Assembly (NCBI RefSeq): GCF_014652215.1
Contig: NZ_BMYJ01000005.1
Span: 1-64,000, forward strand
Direction: 5' to 3'
DNA from: Neogemmobacter tilapiae
Lineage (GTDB): Bacteria; Pseudomonadota; Alphaproteobacteria; Rhodobacterales; Rhodobacteraceae
Length of the DNA: 64,000 nt
Shown here: positions 18,026-27,735 of the stretch, in pieces
Numbering within the stretch: the stretch's first letter is position 1
Layout of the letters: each line of letters begins with the position of its first letter
Position numbers and translations under genes: made by a program
Notes under the pieces: model-generated
The model's input: the letters and a program-made list of their open reading frames with translations, nothing else
Databases searched by the model: none
What the model was told of the DNA's origin: nothing

Positions 18026-19093
18026 TTATTTCAGTTGGTCAGCCGTATAATAGCCCGAACCCACCAGAATTTCTTCAATGTTCGCAACGCCCACCGAAAC
18101 CGGCTCCAGCAGATAGGACGGAACCACTTTCACGCCGTTGTCATAGGTTTTCGTGTCGTTGATTTCCGGCTCGCCACCCGCAAGGATCGCGTCCACCATT
18201 TTCACGGTCACACCAGCCAGCGTCCGGGTGTCCTTGAACACGGTCGAATATTGCTCGCCTGCCAGCATCGATTTCACCGATGCCAGTTCCGCGTCCTGAC
18301 CCGTCACGATCGGCATCAGCAGATCGCCCGAGCCATAGCCCACGCCTTTGACCGACGACAGGATGCCGATCGACAGCCCGTCATAGGGCGACAGCGCGCC
18401 ATGCAGAACCTTGTCGCCATAGTTGGCCGACAGCAGGTTATCCATGCGGGCCTGGGCCACGGCACCATCCCAACGCAGCGTGCCCACAACATCCATGCCC
18501 ACCTGGCCCGAGCCGACAACGATGTCGCCCGAATCGATCAGCGGCTGAAGAACCGACATCGCGCCGTCATAGAAGAAGAAGGCGTTGTTGTCGTCCGGCG
18601 AGCCACCGAACAGTTCGATGTTCCACGGTTTGGCATCCGGGAAACGCTCTTTCAGGCCCGCCACCAGCGATTCCGCTTGCTGCACGCCGACTTTGAAGTT
18701 GTCAAAGGTCGCATAGTAATCGACCGCACCGCTGTCGCGGATCAGACGGTCATAAGCGATGACCTTGATCCCGGCAGCTTGGGCGTTTTCCAGCGCATTC
18801 GACAGGGTCGTGCCGTCAATGGCCGCAATGACCAGAACGTCCACGCCTTTGGTGATCATGTTTTCGATCTGCGCCAACTGCGTCGGAATATCATCCTCGG
18901 CATATTGCAGGTCGGTGCCATAACCAGCGGCGGTGAACTGTTCCACCATCGAATTGCCGTCCGAAATCCAGCGGGTCGACGATTGGGTCGGCATCGCGAT
19001 CCCGACAGTGCCCTTGTCTTGTGCAAAGGCCGGCGCGCCGATCACGGATGCAGCAGTTGCGAGCGCCAGAAGCGCCCTTCTTGAGATTTGCAT
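18026..19093 (-). CDS. chvE: Multiple sugar-binding periplasmic protein ChvE
   Basis: 355 aa. Signal peptide [24 protein letters not shown] (about 24 aa), then a periplasmic binding protein with [38 protein letters not shown] and [22 protein letters not shown], which match ChvE/galactose-binding proteins. It binds galactose, arabinose, glucose or xylose for GguAB. In Agrobacterium ChvE also signals through VirA and in Azospirillum it mediates chemotaxis; no such partner is seen here. GGGGAGGAACACC precedes the ATG. Confidence 0.9.
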   Translation of the reverse strand: MQISRRALLALATAASVIGAPAFAQDKGTVGIAMPTQSSTRWISDGNSMVEQFTAAGYGTDLQYAEDDIPTQLAQIENMITKGVDVLVIAAIDGTTLSNALENAQAAGIKVIAYDRLIRDSGAVDYYATFDNFKVGVQQAESLVAGLKERFPDAKPWNIELFGGSPDDNNAFFFYDGAMSVLQPLIDSGDIVVGSGQVGMDVVGTLRWDGAVAQARMDNLLSANYGDKVLHGALSPYDGLSIGILSSVKGVGYGSGDLLMPIVTGQDAELASVKSMLAGEQYSTVFKDTRTLAGVTVKMVDAILAGGEPEINDTKTYDNGVKVVPSYLLEPVSVGVANIEEILVGSGYYTADQLK

Positions 19094-19183
19094 GGTGTTC
19101 CTCCCCATGGCCCTTGCGGGCAAATCCCGACATGTCCGACCCGATCATGGCGGGTGGAAGTCGTGCCGCGACGGTTGCAATGC

Positions 19184-19235
19184 TTTTACATATCCGTCAA
19201 ATTATATATTGTGATGAAAATATGGCCAGGACGAT
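19184..19235. promoter_or_regulatory. chvE-gbpR divergent regulatory region
   Basis: The 142-nt gap between divergent chvE and gbpR has an AT-rich core. A TTTACA box (19185-19190) followed by TATATT or TATTGT could serve gbpR, and TTGACG on the minus strand (19195-19200) could be the -35 of chvE. Elements of the LysR T-N11-A form occur here, as expected for GbpR. TTTACATATC is shared with the ytfQ promoter. All boxes are inferred. Confidence 0.4.
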
Positions 19236-20201
19236 ATGACAACGATTTCGGACAACCTCCAGCAGCGCGGTCTCAAGCTTAGTCACCTGCGCATGTTGGC
19301 TGCCCTTGCGGAAACCGGCCAGATCGGGGCTGCGGCCGATCGCATCGGCATTGCCCAGCCCGCCGCCAGCCGCCTTTTGGCCGAGGTAGAGCGGATCATC
19401 AACGGCCCCGTGCATGAACGCACCGGCCGCGGTATTCGTTTGACCCCCGTTGGCGAAGCTTTGGCCCGCCGCGCCCAGCGCGTCCAGATGGAACTGCGTG
19501 ACGCTGCACGGGAATTGGCCGAGGTGGCGGGCGGGGCCAGCGGCCATGTCCGCATCGGGGCTGTGACCGGCCCGGCGCTGGAACGCGTGCTGCCCATGCT
19601 GCGCGCCGCCCGCATGTCGCATCCCGGCGTCACGGTCGAAGTGACCGTTTCCCCCTCAGACCTGCTCTGCGAACAACTGCTGGCGGGCCGTCTGGATTTC
19701 GCCATCGCGCGTCTGCCCGACAACCCCGACCGCGCGCTTATGGATTTCCGCGCCATTGCTGGGGAACCCGTGCAATTGATGACGCGCCGGGGGCATCCCC
19801 TGCAATTCAAACCCGATCTCGCGGCCCAGGATCTTTTGGCCTTTGACTGGGTCATGCCCGGCCCCGATTCGATTCTGGGCCGCACCGTGCTGGCCCGTCT
19901 GCGCGCCCTAGGCCTGCCGCAGCCGCCCCAGCGCCTGTCCACATCGTCCTTCCTGCTGACGCTGGCGCTGCTTCAACAATCGAATGCCATCGCCCCCCTG
20001 GCCAGCGCCGTCGCCGACACTTTCGCCAAAGGCACCGATGCGCCCTATCAGATGCTAAAACTGGATCTGGGGATCGAGGTCGAACCCTATGGCCTGATCA
20101 CCGGCCGTGGCATGTCGCTGACGCCTGCCGCGCAAAGGATGGCCGACATGATCCTGCCGCCCATCCCAACCGAGCCCTTGCTGCTGACGCAGAAGGTTTA
20201 G
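19236..20201 (+). CDS. gbpR: LysR family regulator, GbpR type
   Basis: 321 aa. An N-terminal helix-turn-helix (LSHLRMLAALAETGQIGAAADRIGIAQPAASRLLAEVE, about residues 14-50) and a LysR substrate-binding domain follow. It is divergent from chvE exactly as GbpR is in Agrobacterium and Azospirillum, where it controls the sugar-binding-protein operon in response to galactose or arabinose. Its last codon overlaps the convergent iolG by 4 nt. Confidence 0.86.
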   Translation: MTTISDNLQQRGLKLSHLRMLAALAETGQIGAAADRIGIAQPAASRLLAEVERIINGPVHERTGRGIRLTPVGEALARRAQRVQMELRDAARELAEVAGGASGHVRIGAVTGPALERVLPMLRAARMSHPGVTVEVTVSPSDLLCEQLLAGRLDFAIARLPDNPDRALMDFRAIAGEPVQLMTRRGHPLQFKPDLAAQDLLAFDWVMPGPDSILGRTVLARLRALGLPQPPQRLSTSSFLLTLALLQQSNAIAPLASAVADTFAKGTDAPYQMLKLDLGIEVEPYGLITGRGMSLTPAAQRMADMILPPIPTEPLLLTQKV

Positions 20202-21202
20202 CCCAGCAGTTCCGACATCTTCACCGCGCGGCCTTCGGCCACCGATCTCACCGCCGCATCGGCCAAGGCCAGCGCGATCATCCCATCGCGCCCATCGGGC
20301 TTGGGGGCCGCGCCTTCGGTCACGACCTTGATGAAATGCGCAATCTCGGCCGCATAGGCCTCGGTATAGCGGGTCATAAAGAAATCATGCAGCGGCGGGC
20401 GGGTATAGCCCTGGGCATTCGCCACTTCGATGCTGACCGGCCGCTGGTTTTCGGCCGCCACCATGCCCGTTGCCCCATGCACCTCGATCCGCTGATCATA
20501 ACCATAGGTTGCCCGGCGCGAGTTGGAAATGACCGCCTGCTTGCCGCTGGCCGTCTTCAGGATCAGGCTCACGCTGTCAAAATCGCCCGCTTTGCCAATC
20601 TCGGGATCCACCAGAACCGCTGCTGTGGCGAACACCGTTTCGATCTCTTCGCCCAGCAGGAAACGCGCCATGTCGAAATCATGGATCGTCATGTCGCGGA
20701 AAATCCCGCCCGATTGCTGGATGTAAGACACCGGCGGCGCCCCCGGATCGCGTGAGGTGATGGTCACCATCTCCACCGCGCCAATCTGCCCCGCATCAAT
20801 CGCCGCGCGCACCGCCCGGAAATGCGGGTCAAAGCGGCGGTTGAAACCCACCATCAGCTTGGCCTTGGTCTGCTCCACCACCGCCAGACAGGCCTTGACC
20901 CGGTCCAGCGACAGATCGACCGGCTTTTCACAGAAGATCGCCTTGCCCGCTTTCGCGAAACGCTCGATCAAGTCGGCATGGGTCGTCGTCGGCGTGCAGA
21001 TCACCACGGCGTCAATGTCGCTGGCCGCCTCGATTTCTTCAATCGTCCGCACCGCGCAGCCATATTGATCTGCAATCGCCTGCGCCGCCGGGGCCATCGC
21101 ATCGGCCACCGCCACAAGTTTCGCGTTCGCATCGCCCGTGATCGCCTTGGCATGGACCTTGCCAATCCGCCCCGCACCCAATAGCCCGAATCTGACCGTC
21201 AT
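20198..21202 (-). CDS. iolG: Inositol 2-dehydrogenase
   Basis: 334 aa. NAD-dependent oxidation of myo-inositol to 2-keto-myo-inositol, the first step of inositol catabolism. It has the Gfo/Idh/MocA layout: Rossmann motif GLLGAGRIGKVHAKAI, the catalytic-Lys motif FCEKPVDLS, and the IolG-specific FRDMTIHDFDMARFLL. It is divergent from iolR across 112 nt containing a GGAA-N6-TTCC type site. The iolC-D-E-B genes are on the other side of iolR. Confidence 0.92.
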   Translation of the reverse strand: MTVRFGLLGAGRIGKVHAKAITGDANAKLVAVADAMAPAAQAIADQYGCAVRTIEEIEAASDIDAVVICTPTTTHADLIERFAKAGKAIFCEKPVDLSLDRVKACLAVVEQTKAKLMVGFNRRFDPHFRAVRAAIDAGQIGAVEMVTITSRDPGAPPVSYIQQSGGIFRDMTIHDFDMARFLLGEEIETVFATAAVLVDPEIGKAGDFDSVSLILKTASGKQAVISNSRRATYGYDQRIEVHGATGMVAAENQRPVSIEVANAQGYTRPPLHDFFMTRYTEAYAAEIAHFIKVVTEGAAPKPDGRDGMIALALADAAVRSVAEGRAVKMSELLG

Positions 21203-21256
21203 CTTTGCCTCCTCTGGGGCGCATTTGGCTGTTTACAGAAGGCCCTGCGCCGAAAT

Positions 21257-21271
21257 AGAACATATATTCCA
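21257..21271. promoter_or_regulatory. Candidate IolR operator, iolG-iolR intergenic
   Basis: AGAACATATATTCCA fits the GGAA-N6-TTCC motif reported for Sinorhizobium IolR with one mismatch. Just downstream is the small palindrome GTTCATGGAAC (21282-21292). It lies between the divergent iolG and iolR starts, where it could control both. Confidence 0.45.
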
Positions 21272-21314
21272 TTTACAGGTCGTTCATGGAACACCGCTTG
21301 TCAAGAGAGGCCCG

Positions 21315-22118
21315 ATGTCCGCACCCGCCACCATTGACGAATTTCAAGCAAGACTGGTTCAGGTTTCCGAAAGCCTGCCGAAACGCCTTTTGCAATGCGC
21401 TGACTATATTGCCCAGAACACCGACCGTATCGCCGTCTCTACCGTGGCCGAACTGGCGACGGGGGCAGGGGTGCAACCCTCGGCCTTCATGCGATTCTGT
21501 CAGTTGATGGGATTTCAGGGCTTTTCCGACATGCAGCGCATGTTCCGCGAAAACTATGGCCCGCGCTGGCCCGACTATTCCACAAGGCTGGAAAACCTGC
21601 GGGCGGGCGGGGCCGACAGCCCCACCGCCCTGCTCGCCGAATTTGTCGAGGCGGGCCGTGCCTCGCTGGGCAATCTCGCGGCCACCGTGGATGAACAAGC
21701 GCTTGAGGCCGCCGTCGATGTTCTGGCCGGAGCCCAGATGATCCATCTGATCGGCCTGCGCCGCGCCTTTCCCATCGCCTGCTATCTGACCTATGCCTTC
21801 GAAAAGATGGGCATCCCCGCCATGCTGCATGATGGGGTCGGCAATTTGAACCACCGCCATGCGCTGCGCCCCGGCGATGCTGTGCTGGCCATCACCTTTG
21901 CGCCCTATACCCAAGACACCATCGACATGGCCCGCCATGCCGCCCATGCGGGCCATCCCGTCGTCGCCATCACCGATGCGCTGAACAGCCCCTTGCATCG
22001 AATCGGGGCCACGACTTTGGTGGTCAGCGAGCTGGACGTGGGCGCTTTCCGCACGCTTTCGGCGGCCCTGACCCTTGCCCTGACGCTTTCCGTGGCGGTG
22101 GGGGCGAAACGGCGGTGA
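21315..22118 (+). CDS. iolR: RpiR/MurR family regulator, probable IolR
   Basis: 267 aa from ATG 21315 (GAGAGG ribosome site); an in-frame start at 21138 would run through the iolG start and operator. An N-terminal RpiR helix-turn-helix (STVAELATGAGVQPSAFMRFCQLMGFQGFSDMQRMFREN) precedes a C-terminal SIS sugar-phosphate isomerase-like domain (MIHLIGLRRAFPIACYLTYAFEKM). It sits between iolG and iolC with GGAA/TTCC repeats on both sides, so it is probably the inositol repressor responding to a phosphorylated intermediate such as 2-deoxy-5-keto-gluconate-6-P. Confidence 0.86.
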   Translation: MSAPATIDEFQARLVQVSESLPKRLLQCADYIAQNTDRIAVSTVAELATGAGVQPSAFMRFCQLMGFQGFSDMQRMFRENYGPRWPDYSTRLENLRAGGADSPTALLAEFVEAGRASLGNLAATVDEQALEAAVDVLAGAQMIHLIGLRRAFPIACYLTYAFEKMGIPAMLHDGVGNLNHRHALRPGDAVLAITFAPYTQDTIDMARHAAHAGHPVVAITDALNSPLHRIGATTLVVSELDVGAFRTLSAALTLALTLSVAVGAKRR

Positions 22119-22119
22119 T

Positions 22120-22164
22120 GGAATTTCCCTGTTGCGTTTTCCACAAAGTGGAATAAATATTCCA
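22120..22164. promoter_or_regulatory. IolR operator cluster upstream of iolC
   Basis: Three inverted repeats built from GGAA and TTCC occur in 45 nt: GGAATTTCC (22120-22128), TTCCACAAAGTGGAA (22138-22152) and TGGAATAAATATTCCA (22149-22164). The last is a perfect GGAA-N6-TTCC match to the reported IolR motif. They overlap one another and end 18 nt before the iolC start. Confidence 0.6.
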
Positions 22165-22182
22165 TAAGCGCGGGAGGACGAC

Positions 22183-24090
22183 ATGCTGGATGTGATCACC
22201 ATCGGACGGTCATCGGTGGACCTTTACGGCCAACAGGTCGGTGGCAGGCTTGAGGATATGGCCTCGTTCCAGAAATACATCGGCGGCTCACCCACCAATA
22301 TGGCGGCGGGCACGGCGCGGCTGGGGCTGAAATCGGCGCTGATCACCCGCGTTGGCAACGAACATATGGGCCGTTTCATCCGCGAGGAATTGGCGCGTGA
22401 AGGCGTCGATGTGCGCGGCGTCGTCACCGATATGGAACGGCTGACGGCGCTGGTGCTGCTGGGCATCCGCGATCAGGAACAGTTTCCCCTGATCTTCTAT
22501 CGCGAAAACTGCGCCGATATGGCCCTGTGCGAAGAGGATATCGACCCCGCCTTCATCGCCGAATCGCGCTCGGTGGTGGCCACCGGCACCCATCTTTCCC
22601 ATCCCCGGACCGAGGCAGCCGTGCTGAAAGCCCTGCGTCTGGCCCGCGAAGGTGGCAAGCGGACGGCGCTGGACATTGATTATAGACCGAACCTCTGGGG
22701 TCTGGCCGGGCATGGTGACGGCGAAAGCCGCTTTATCGAAAGCGCCAAGGTCACGGCGAAATTGCAGGCCAGCCTGCATCTGTTCGATCTGATCGTGGGG
22801 ACGGAAGAGGAATTCCACATCGCGGGCGGCACCACCGACACGCTGGAGGCTTTGCGCCGCGTGCGCGCCGTCTCGGGCGCAACGCTGGTCTGCAAGCGCG
22901 GCGCTGCCGGGGCGGTGGCCTTTACCGGGGGCATCACCGATTGGGATCAGGGCATCCGCGGCCAAGGCTTCCCCATCGAAGTGTTCAACGTTCTGGGCGC
23001 GGGCGATGGTTTCATGTCGGGCCTGCTGAAAGGCTGGCTGACCGATCAGGACTGGGCCACATCGCTCAAATATGCCAACGCCTGCGGCGCCTTCGCCGTC
23101 AGCCGCCACGGCTGCACACCTGCCTATCCCAGCTGGACCGAACTTGAATTCTTCCTCAAACGCGGTGTCGTGAACCCCGCCCTGCGGCATGATCAGGCCT
23201 TGGAGCAAATCCACTGGTCCACCAACCGCAACCGCGATTGGCCCGAACTGCGGGTCTTTGCCTTTGACCACCGCATGCAGTTGGAGGACATCGCCGATCA
23301 GGCCGGTGTTTCCCGCAACAAGATTGGCGAATTCAAGCTTCTCTGCCTGAGTGCCGTCGAACAGGTCGCCCGAGGCCGCCCCGGCTATGGCCTTTTGTGC
23401 GACAGCCGCGTCGGCCGCGACGCGCTGTTCAAAGCCGCTGGCCAAGGCCTTTGGATCGGCCATCCCGTCGAATGGCCCGGCTCCCGCCCCCTGACCTTGG
23501 AGCCCGAACTCGGCCCCGACTTCGGCGGTCTGGCCGAATGGCCCCTCGAACATGTCGTCAAGGTTCTCTGCTTCTGCCACCCCGACGACACGCCCGAAAT
23601 GCAGGCCGATCAAGAGGCGACGATCACCCGCCTCTACCACGCCGCCCGCCGCAACCGGCTGGAATTCCTGCTGGAAATCATCCCATCGAAGGTGGCCACC
23701 GTCACCGACGACACCTCCGCCAACCTGATCCAGCGCTTCTATGACATCGGCATCTTCCCCGACTGGTGGAAACTCGAACCCTTCCGCACCCATGCCGCCT
23801 GGGAAAAGGCCTGCGCTGCGATCAAGGTCAACGACCCCTATTGCCGGGGCATCGTCGTGCTGGGCCTTGATGCCCCCGCCGAGCAACTGGCCGAAAGCCT
23901 GAACCTCGCCGCCAGCCATGACCTTGTGAAGGGTTTCGCCGTCGGCCGCACCATCTTTGCCGATCCCGCCCGCCAATGGATGGCCGGACAGATCGACGAT
24001 CAGGCCGCCGTCGCCGAAATGGCCCGCCGTTACACCGAACTCTGCGCCGTCTGGGACAGCGCCCGCGCTTTGAAAGGACAAGCGGCATGA
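22183..24090 (+). CDS. iolC: Bifunctional 5-dehydro-2-deoxygluconokinase / DUF2090 protein
   Basis: 635 aa, about twice the length of a lone kinase. Residues 1-320 are a PfkB-family kinase (GGSPTNMAAGTARLG near the start, NVLGAGDGFMSGLL with the catalytic Asp) that phosphorylates 2-deoxy-5-keto-D-gluconate. Residues about 340-630 are DUF2090, an aldolase-like TIM barrel often fused to IolC that may perform the IolJ aldolase step. The fusion is common in alphaproteobacteria. CGGGAGGACGAC precedes the ATG, and the stop overlaps iolD (ATGA). Confidence 0.92.
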   Translation: MLDVITIGRSSVDLYGQQVGGRLEDMASFQKYIGGSPTNMAAGTARLGLKSALITRVGNEHMGRFIREELAREGVDVRGVVTDMERLTALVLLGIRDQEQFPLIFYRENCADMALCEEDIDPAFIAESRSVVATGTHLSHPRTEAAVLKALRLAREGGKRTALDIDYRPNLWGLAGHGDGESRFIESAKVTAKLQASLHLFDLIVGTEEEFHIAGGTTDTLEALRRVRAVSGATLVCKRGAAGAVAFTGGITDWDQGIRGQGFPIEVFNVLGAGDGFMSGLLKGWLTDQDWATSLKYANACGAFAVSRHGCTPAYPSWTELEFFLKRGVVNPALRHDQALEQIHWSTNRNRDWPELRVFAFDHRMQLEDIADQAGVSRNKIGEFKLLCLSAVEQVARGRPGYGLLCDSRVGRDALFKAAGQGLWIGHPVEWPGSRPLTLEPELGPDFGGLAEWPLEHVVKVLCFCHPDDTPEMQADQEATITRLYHAARRNRLEFLLEIIPSKVATVTDDTSANLIQRFYDIGIFPDWWKLEPFRTHAAWEKACAAIKVNDPYCRGIVVLGLDAPAEQLAESLNLAASHDLVKGFAVGRTIFADPARQWMAGQIDDQAAVAEMARRYTELCAVWDSARALKGQAA

Positions 24091-25916
24091 ACACGATCCG
24101 ACTGACCGCCGCCCAAGCCATGGTCCGCTATCTGTCGGTCCAGATGGCCGAAGACGGCAAACCCTTTCTGGCGGGCTGCTGGGGCATTTTCGGCCATGGC
24201 AACGTGGCTGGTCTGGGCGAGGCGCTGCACGGCATCAAGGACACTTTCCCCACCTATCGCGGCCACAATGAACAAACCATGGCCCATGCCGCCATTGCCT
24301 ATGCCAAGCAACTGGGCCGCGCCCATGCGATGATGGTCACCTCCTCCATCGGTCCCGGTGCCCTGAACATGGTCACGGCAGCGGGCGTCGCCCATGTCAA
24401 CCGCATCCCCGTGCTGTTCGTCCCCGGCGATGTCTTCGCCAACCGGGGGCCGGACCCCGTGCTGCAACAGGTCGAAGATTTCGGCGATGGCACGATCAGC
24501 GCCAATGACGCCTTCAAACCCGTCAGCCGCTATTTCGACCGCATCACGCGCCCCGAACAACTGCTGACCGCGCTTCCCCGCGCCCTGCGCACGATGACCG
24601 ACCCCGCCGATTGCGGCCCGGTGACGCTGGCCTTCTGCCAGGATGTTCAGGCCGAGGCCTTCGATTGGCCCGAGGCCTTCTTTGCCCCCAAAGTCTGGCG
24701 TCTGCGCCGCGTTCAACCTGATCCGGTCGAACTGGAAACCGTCGCGGCCCTGATCGCCGGGGCAAAGGCCCCCGTGATCGTCGCAGGCGGTGGCATCCAC
24801 TATGCCTTTGCCACAGATGCCCTGCGCGACTTTGCCGAAAAGCACGGCATTCCCGTGGTGGAAACCCAAGCAGGCAAATCCGCCCTGCCTTGGGATCATC
24901 CGATGAACCTTGGCCCGGTTGGTGTGACCGGCGCGGCCAGCGCCAACACCGTCTGCGCCCGGGCCGATCTCGTCATTGGCGTCGGCACCCGTTTTCAGGA
25001 TTTCACCACGGGATCATGGGCCTTGTTCGCCAACCCCGAACGCCGCCTGATCAGCCTGAACGTCGCCGCCTATGACGCGATGAAGCACGGCGCTGAACCG
25101 CTTTGCGCCGATGCCTTGGTCGGCCTTGGCGCAATCTCTGCCAAACTGGGCGCAAAGAAATTCGCCGCACCCGAGGCCAGCCTCAAAGCCGATTGGTTCG
25201 CCGCTGTCGATCCCCTCACCGACGCCCCTGCAACGGGCAACGCCTTGCCCACCGACATGCAGGTGATCGGGGCCGTCCAGCGCGGGTCCGGCCCGGACGC
25301 CGTGGTCATGTGCGCCGCAGGCACCATGCCCGGCGAGCTCCACAAACTGTGGAAATCGCAGCGCCCCATGTCTTACCACATGGAATACGGCTTTTCCTGT
25401 ATGGGCTATGAAATCGCCGGGGCGATGGGCATCAAGATGGCCCAGCCTGACCGCGACGTCATCTGCATGTTGGGCGACGGCAGCTATATGATGGCCAATT
25501 CCGAACTCGCCACCGCCTGCATGATGGGCGTCAAGATCACCGTCGTTATCACCGACAACCGCGGCTATGGCTGCATCAACCGCCTGCAAATGGCGACCGG
25601 CGGGGCCGAGTTCAACAACCTGCTGAAAGACGCATGGGCTGTGAACGCCTCCAACATCGACTTCCGCGCCCATGCGGCGGCGATGGGGGCGACGGCGGTC
25701 AAGGTTTCGACGATTGCGGAACTCGAATCCGCCTTGGCACAGGGCAAAACCGTCCAAGGCCCCTTTGTCGTGGTGATCGACACCGACCCCTATCCATCCA
25801 CCCCCCATGGCAGCACATGGTGGGATGTCGCGGTCCCAGAAGTGTCGGACCGTGAACAGGTGCGCGCGGCGCGCGAGAAATACGAAGCGGCGCTGCTGCG
25901 CCAGCGGGCGAATTGA
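24087..25916 (+). CDS. iolD: 3D-(3,5/4)-trihydroxycyclohexane-1,2-dione hydrolase
   Basis: 609 aa. Thiamine-diphosphate enzyme that opens the ring of the IolE product to 5-deoxy-glucuronate. It has the three-domain ThDP fold: N-terminal PYR domain with the catalytic Glu in [19 protein letters not shown], a central domain, and the C-terminal ThDP/Mg motif [33 protein letters not shown] 24087 overlaps the iolC stop, so a start inside iolC is rejected. Confidence 0.93.
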   Translation: MNTIRLTAAQAMVRYLSVQMAEDGKPFLAGCWGIFGHGNVAGLGEALHGIKDTFPTYRGHNEQTMAHAAIAYAKQLGRAHAMMVTSSIGPGALNMVTAAGVAHVNRIPVLFVPGDVFANRGPDPVLQQVEDFGDGTISANDAFKPVSRYFDRITRPEQLLTALPRALRTMTDPADCGPVTLAFCQDVQAEAFDWPEAFFAPKVWRLRRVQPDPVELETVAALIAGAKAPVIVAGGGIHYAFATDALRDFAEKHGIPVVETQAGKSALPWDHPMNLGPVGVTGAASANTVCARADLVIGVGTRFQDFTTGSWALFANPERRLISLNVAAYDAMKHGAEPLCADALVGLGAISAKLGAKKFAAPEASLKADWFAAVDPLTDAPATGNALPTDMQVIGAVQRGSGPDAVVMCAAGTMPGELHKLWKSQRPMSYHMEYGFSCMGYEIAGAMGIKMAQPDRDVICMLGDGSYMMANSELATACMMGVKITVVITDNRGYGCINRLQMATGGAEFNNLLKDAWAVNASNIDFRAHAAAMGATAVKVSTIAELESALAQGKTVQGPFVVVIDTDPYPSTPHGSTWWDVAVPEVSDREQVRAAREKYEAALLRQRAN

Positions 25917-25923
25917 GGACAAC

Positions 25924-26814
25924 ATGATCTATTTCGGAACCAACCCCATCGCGTGGTCCAACGACGACGACCAGACCCTTGGCGCGCATACCAGCCTAGA
26001 ACAATGCCTGACCGAGGCCGGCCAGATCGGCTTTGACGGCATCGAAAAGGGCCACAAGATGCCCACCGATCCGGCGGCGTTGAAGGCGGCTTTGGCCCCC
26101 CACGGTCTCAAATTCGTGTCGGGCTGGCATTCGCTGAACCTGCTGGCCCATTCGGTAGAGGATGAAAAAAAGGCCATCCAGCCGCATCTGGACCTGCTGA
26201 AAGCCATGGGCTGCACGGTCTGTATCGTCTGCGAAACCTCCAACGCCATCCACGGCGCGGATGACACGCCGCTTTCGGCCAGCCCGGTTTTGCCCGCCGA
26301 CCAATGGGCCAAATTTGGCGCGGATGTTGAAGCGATTGCCGAATATGTCGCCGCCCAAGGGCTGACGCTGGTCTACCATCACCACATGGGAACCATCGTC
26401 GAAACCCCGGAAGAAATCGACCTGTTCATGGCCCATACCGGGCCAGCCACGAAACTGCTGTTCGACACGGGCCATTGCTATTTCGGCGGTGGGAACCCGG
26501 CGGAAGTGGCGGCGAAACACATGGGCCGCGTGCGGCACCTGCACGCGAAAAACGTGCGTCCTGCCGTGCGGGAAAAGCTGGTGGCCGAAGGCTGGAGCTT
26601 TCTTGAAGGCGTGCGCCAAGGCGTCTTTACCGTGCCGGGCGACAGCGAAGGCGGCGTGGATTTTGCCCCGGTGCTGAAAACTGCGGCGGATCACGGCTAT
26701 CAGGGCTGGATCGTGATCGAAGCGGAACAGGATCCGGTGGTGCGCGATCCAGTGAAGTATCAGACGATGGGGTTGAAGGCGTTGAAGGACTTGGCCAAGG
26801 CGGCGGGTCTTTGA
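25924..26814 (+). CDS. iolE: Myo-inosose-2 dehydratase
   Basis: 296 aa. It dehydrates 2-keto-myo-inositol to the diketone used by IolD. TIM-barrel sugar isomerase/dehydratase fold with [13 protein letters not shown] at the N-terminus and metal-ligand motifs [20 protein letters not shown] and HAKNVRP. GAGGACAAC precedes ATG 25924, 7 nt after the iolD stop. An earlier in-frame start lies inside iolD and is not used. Confidence 0.93.
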   Translation: MIYFGTNPIAWSNDDDQTLGAHTSLEQCLTEAGQIGFDGIEKGHKMPTDPAALKAALAPHGLKFVSGWHSLNLLAHSVEDEKKAIQPHLDLLKAMGCTVCIVCETSNAIHGADDTPLSASPVLPADQWAKFGADVEAIAEYVAAQGLTLVYHHHMGTIVETPEEIDLFMAHTGPATKLLFDTGHCYFGGGNPAEVAAKHMGRVRHLHAKNVRPAVREKLVAEGWSFLEGVRQGVFTVPGDSEGGVDFAPVLKTAADHGYQGWIVIEAEQDPVVRDPVKYQTMGLKALKDLAKAAGL

Positions 26815-26818
26815 TCAA

Positions 26819-26875
26819 AGCCGGGGGGCAGCCGCCCCCCGGACCCCCCGAGGTATTTATGGCAAGATGAAAGGG
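26819..26875. repeat. GC-rich intergenic element before iolB
   Basis: A GGGGGG-N6-CCCCCC hairpin, then GGACCCCCCGAGGTATTTATGGCAAG. From memory, closely similar elements are scattered between genes in Rhodobacteraceae genomes. Only this copy is seen in the window. It separates iolE from iolB and runs up to the alternative iolB start. Confidence 0.5.
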
Positions 26876-26881
26876 CAAGCG

Positions 26882-27691
26882 ATGGCGGACCTGCTGCGGA
26901 AACCGTTGGGAGAGACCGGCAAGGTCCATGACATCACCCCCGAAAGCGCGGGCTGGGGCTATGTCGGCTTTGGGCTTTATCGGCTGCAACCGGGTGAGCG
27001 CGTCGCCGAAGCGACGGGGTCACGCGAGGTCATTCTTGTGATGGTTGAGGGTAAGGCCCAGATCACCGGCGCGGGGCAGGACTGGGGCGTTCTGGGCGAC
27101 CGGATGGATGTGTTTGAAGGCACCGCGCCGCATTGTCTGTATTTGCCGGAAGGATCGGATTGGGAAGCGGTGGCCACCACCGCATGCACCCTCGCCGTCT
27201 GTTCCGCTCCCGGCATGGGGCAGGGGCATAAAGCGGCACGGGTGGGGCCGGATGGGGTGCCGGGCCTCACGCGCGGCAAGGGCACCAACACGCGGACGAT
27301 CAACGCCATCGCGATGGAAGAACGCGATGTGGCGGGGTCTTTGCTGGTGACGGAAGTGTTCACCCCCGCAGGCCATTGGTCCAGCTATCCGCCGCACCGC
27401 CATGACGAGGATGACTTCCCCCGCATGACCTATCTGGAGGAAACCTATTACCACCGCCTGAACCCCGCCCAAGGCTTTGGGGTGCAAAGGGTCTGGACGG
27501 AAGACGGTTCGCTGGACGAAACCATGGCCGTGTCGAACCACGACGTCGTGCTGGTTCCGAAAGGCCACCACCCCTGCGGCGCACCCTATGGCTATCAGAT
27601 GTATTATCTGAACGTCATGGCCGGCCCCCGCCGCAACTGGCGCTTCCAGAACCACCCGGACCACGACTGGATCGCCAAGCGGGATGCCTGA
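26882..27691 (+). CDS. iolB: 5-deoxy-glucuronate isomerase
   Basis: 269 aa from ATG 26882 (AAAGGG ribosome site); an in-frame ATG at 26867 lies in the repeat tail. It isomerises 5-deoxy-glucuronate to 2-deoxy-5-keto-gluconate, the IolC substrate. Bicupin KduI/IolB fold with the metal-ligand motif SSYPPHRHDEDDFPRMTYLEETYYHR, plus VSNHDVVLVPKGHHPCGAPYGY. Last gene of the iol operon in the window; iolA and iolJ are not seen. Confidence 0.93.
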   Translation: MADLLRKPLGETGKVHDITPESAGWGYVGFGLYRLQPGERVAEATGSREVILVMVEGKAQITGAGQDWGVLGDRMDVFEGTAPHCLYLPEGSDWEAVATTACTLAVCSAPGMGQGHKAARVGPDGVPGLTRGKGTNTRTINAIAMEERDVAGSLLVTEVFTPAGHWSSYPPHRHDEDDFPRMTYLEETYYHRLNPAQGFGVQRVWTEDGSLDETMAVSNHDVVLVPKGHHPCGAPYGYQMYYLNVMAGPRRNWRFQNHPDHDWIAKRDA

Positions 27692-27735
27692 TCGCCCCAC
27701 TTGTCGGGCGTTCCCGTAACAGGCATCCTTGCGTT

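Noticed and set aside
22288-24081. 597-codon frame opposite iolC
   Set aside because: Antisense shadow; the plus strand encodes a full PfkB-DUF2090 protein.
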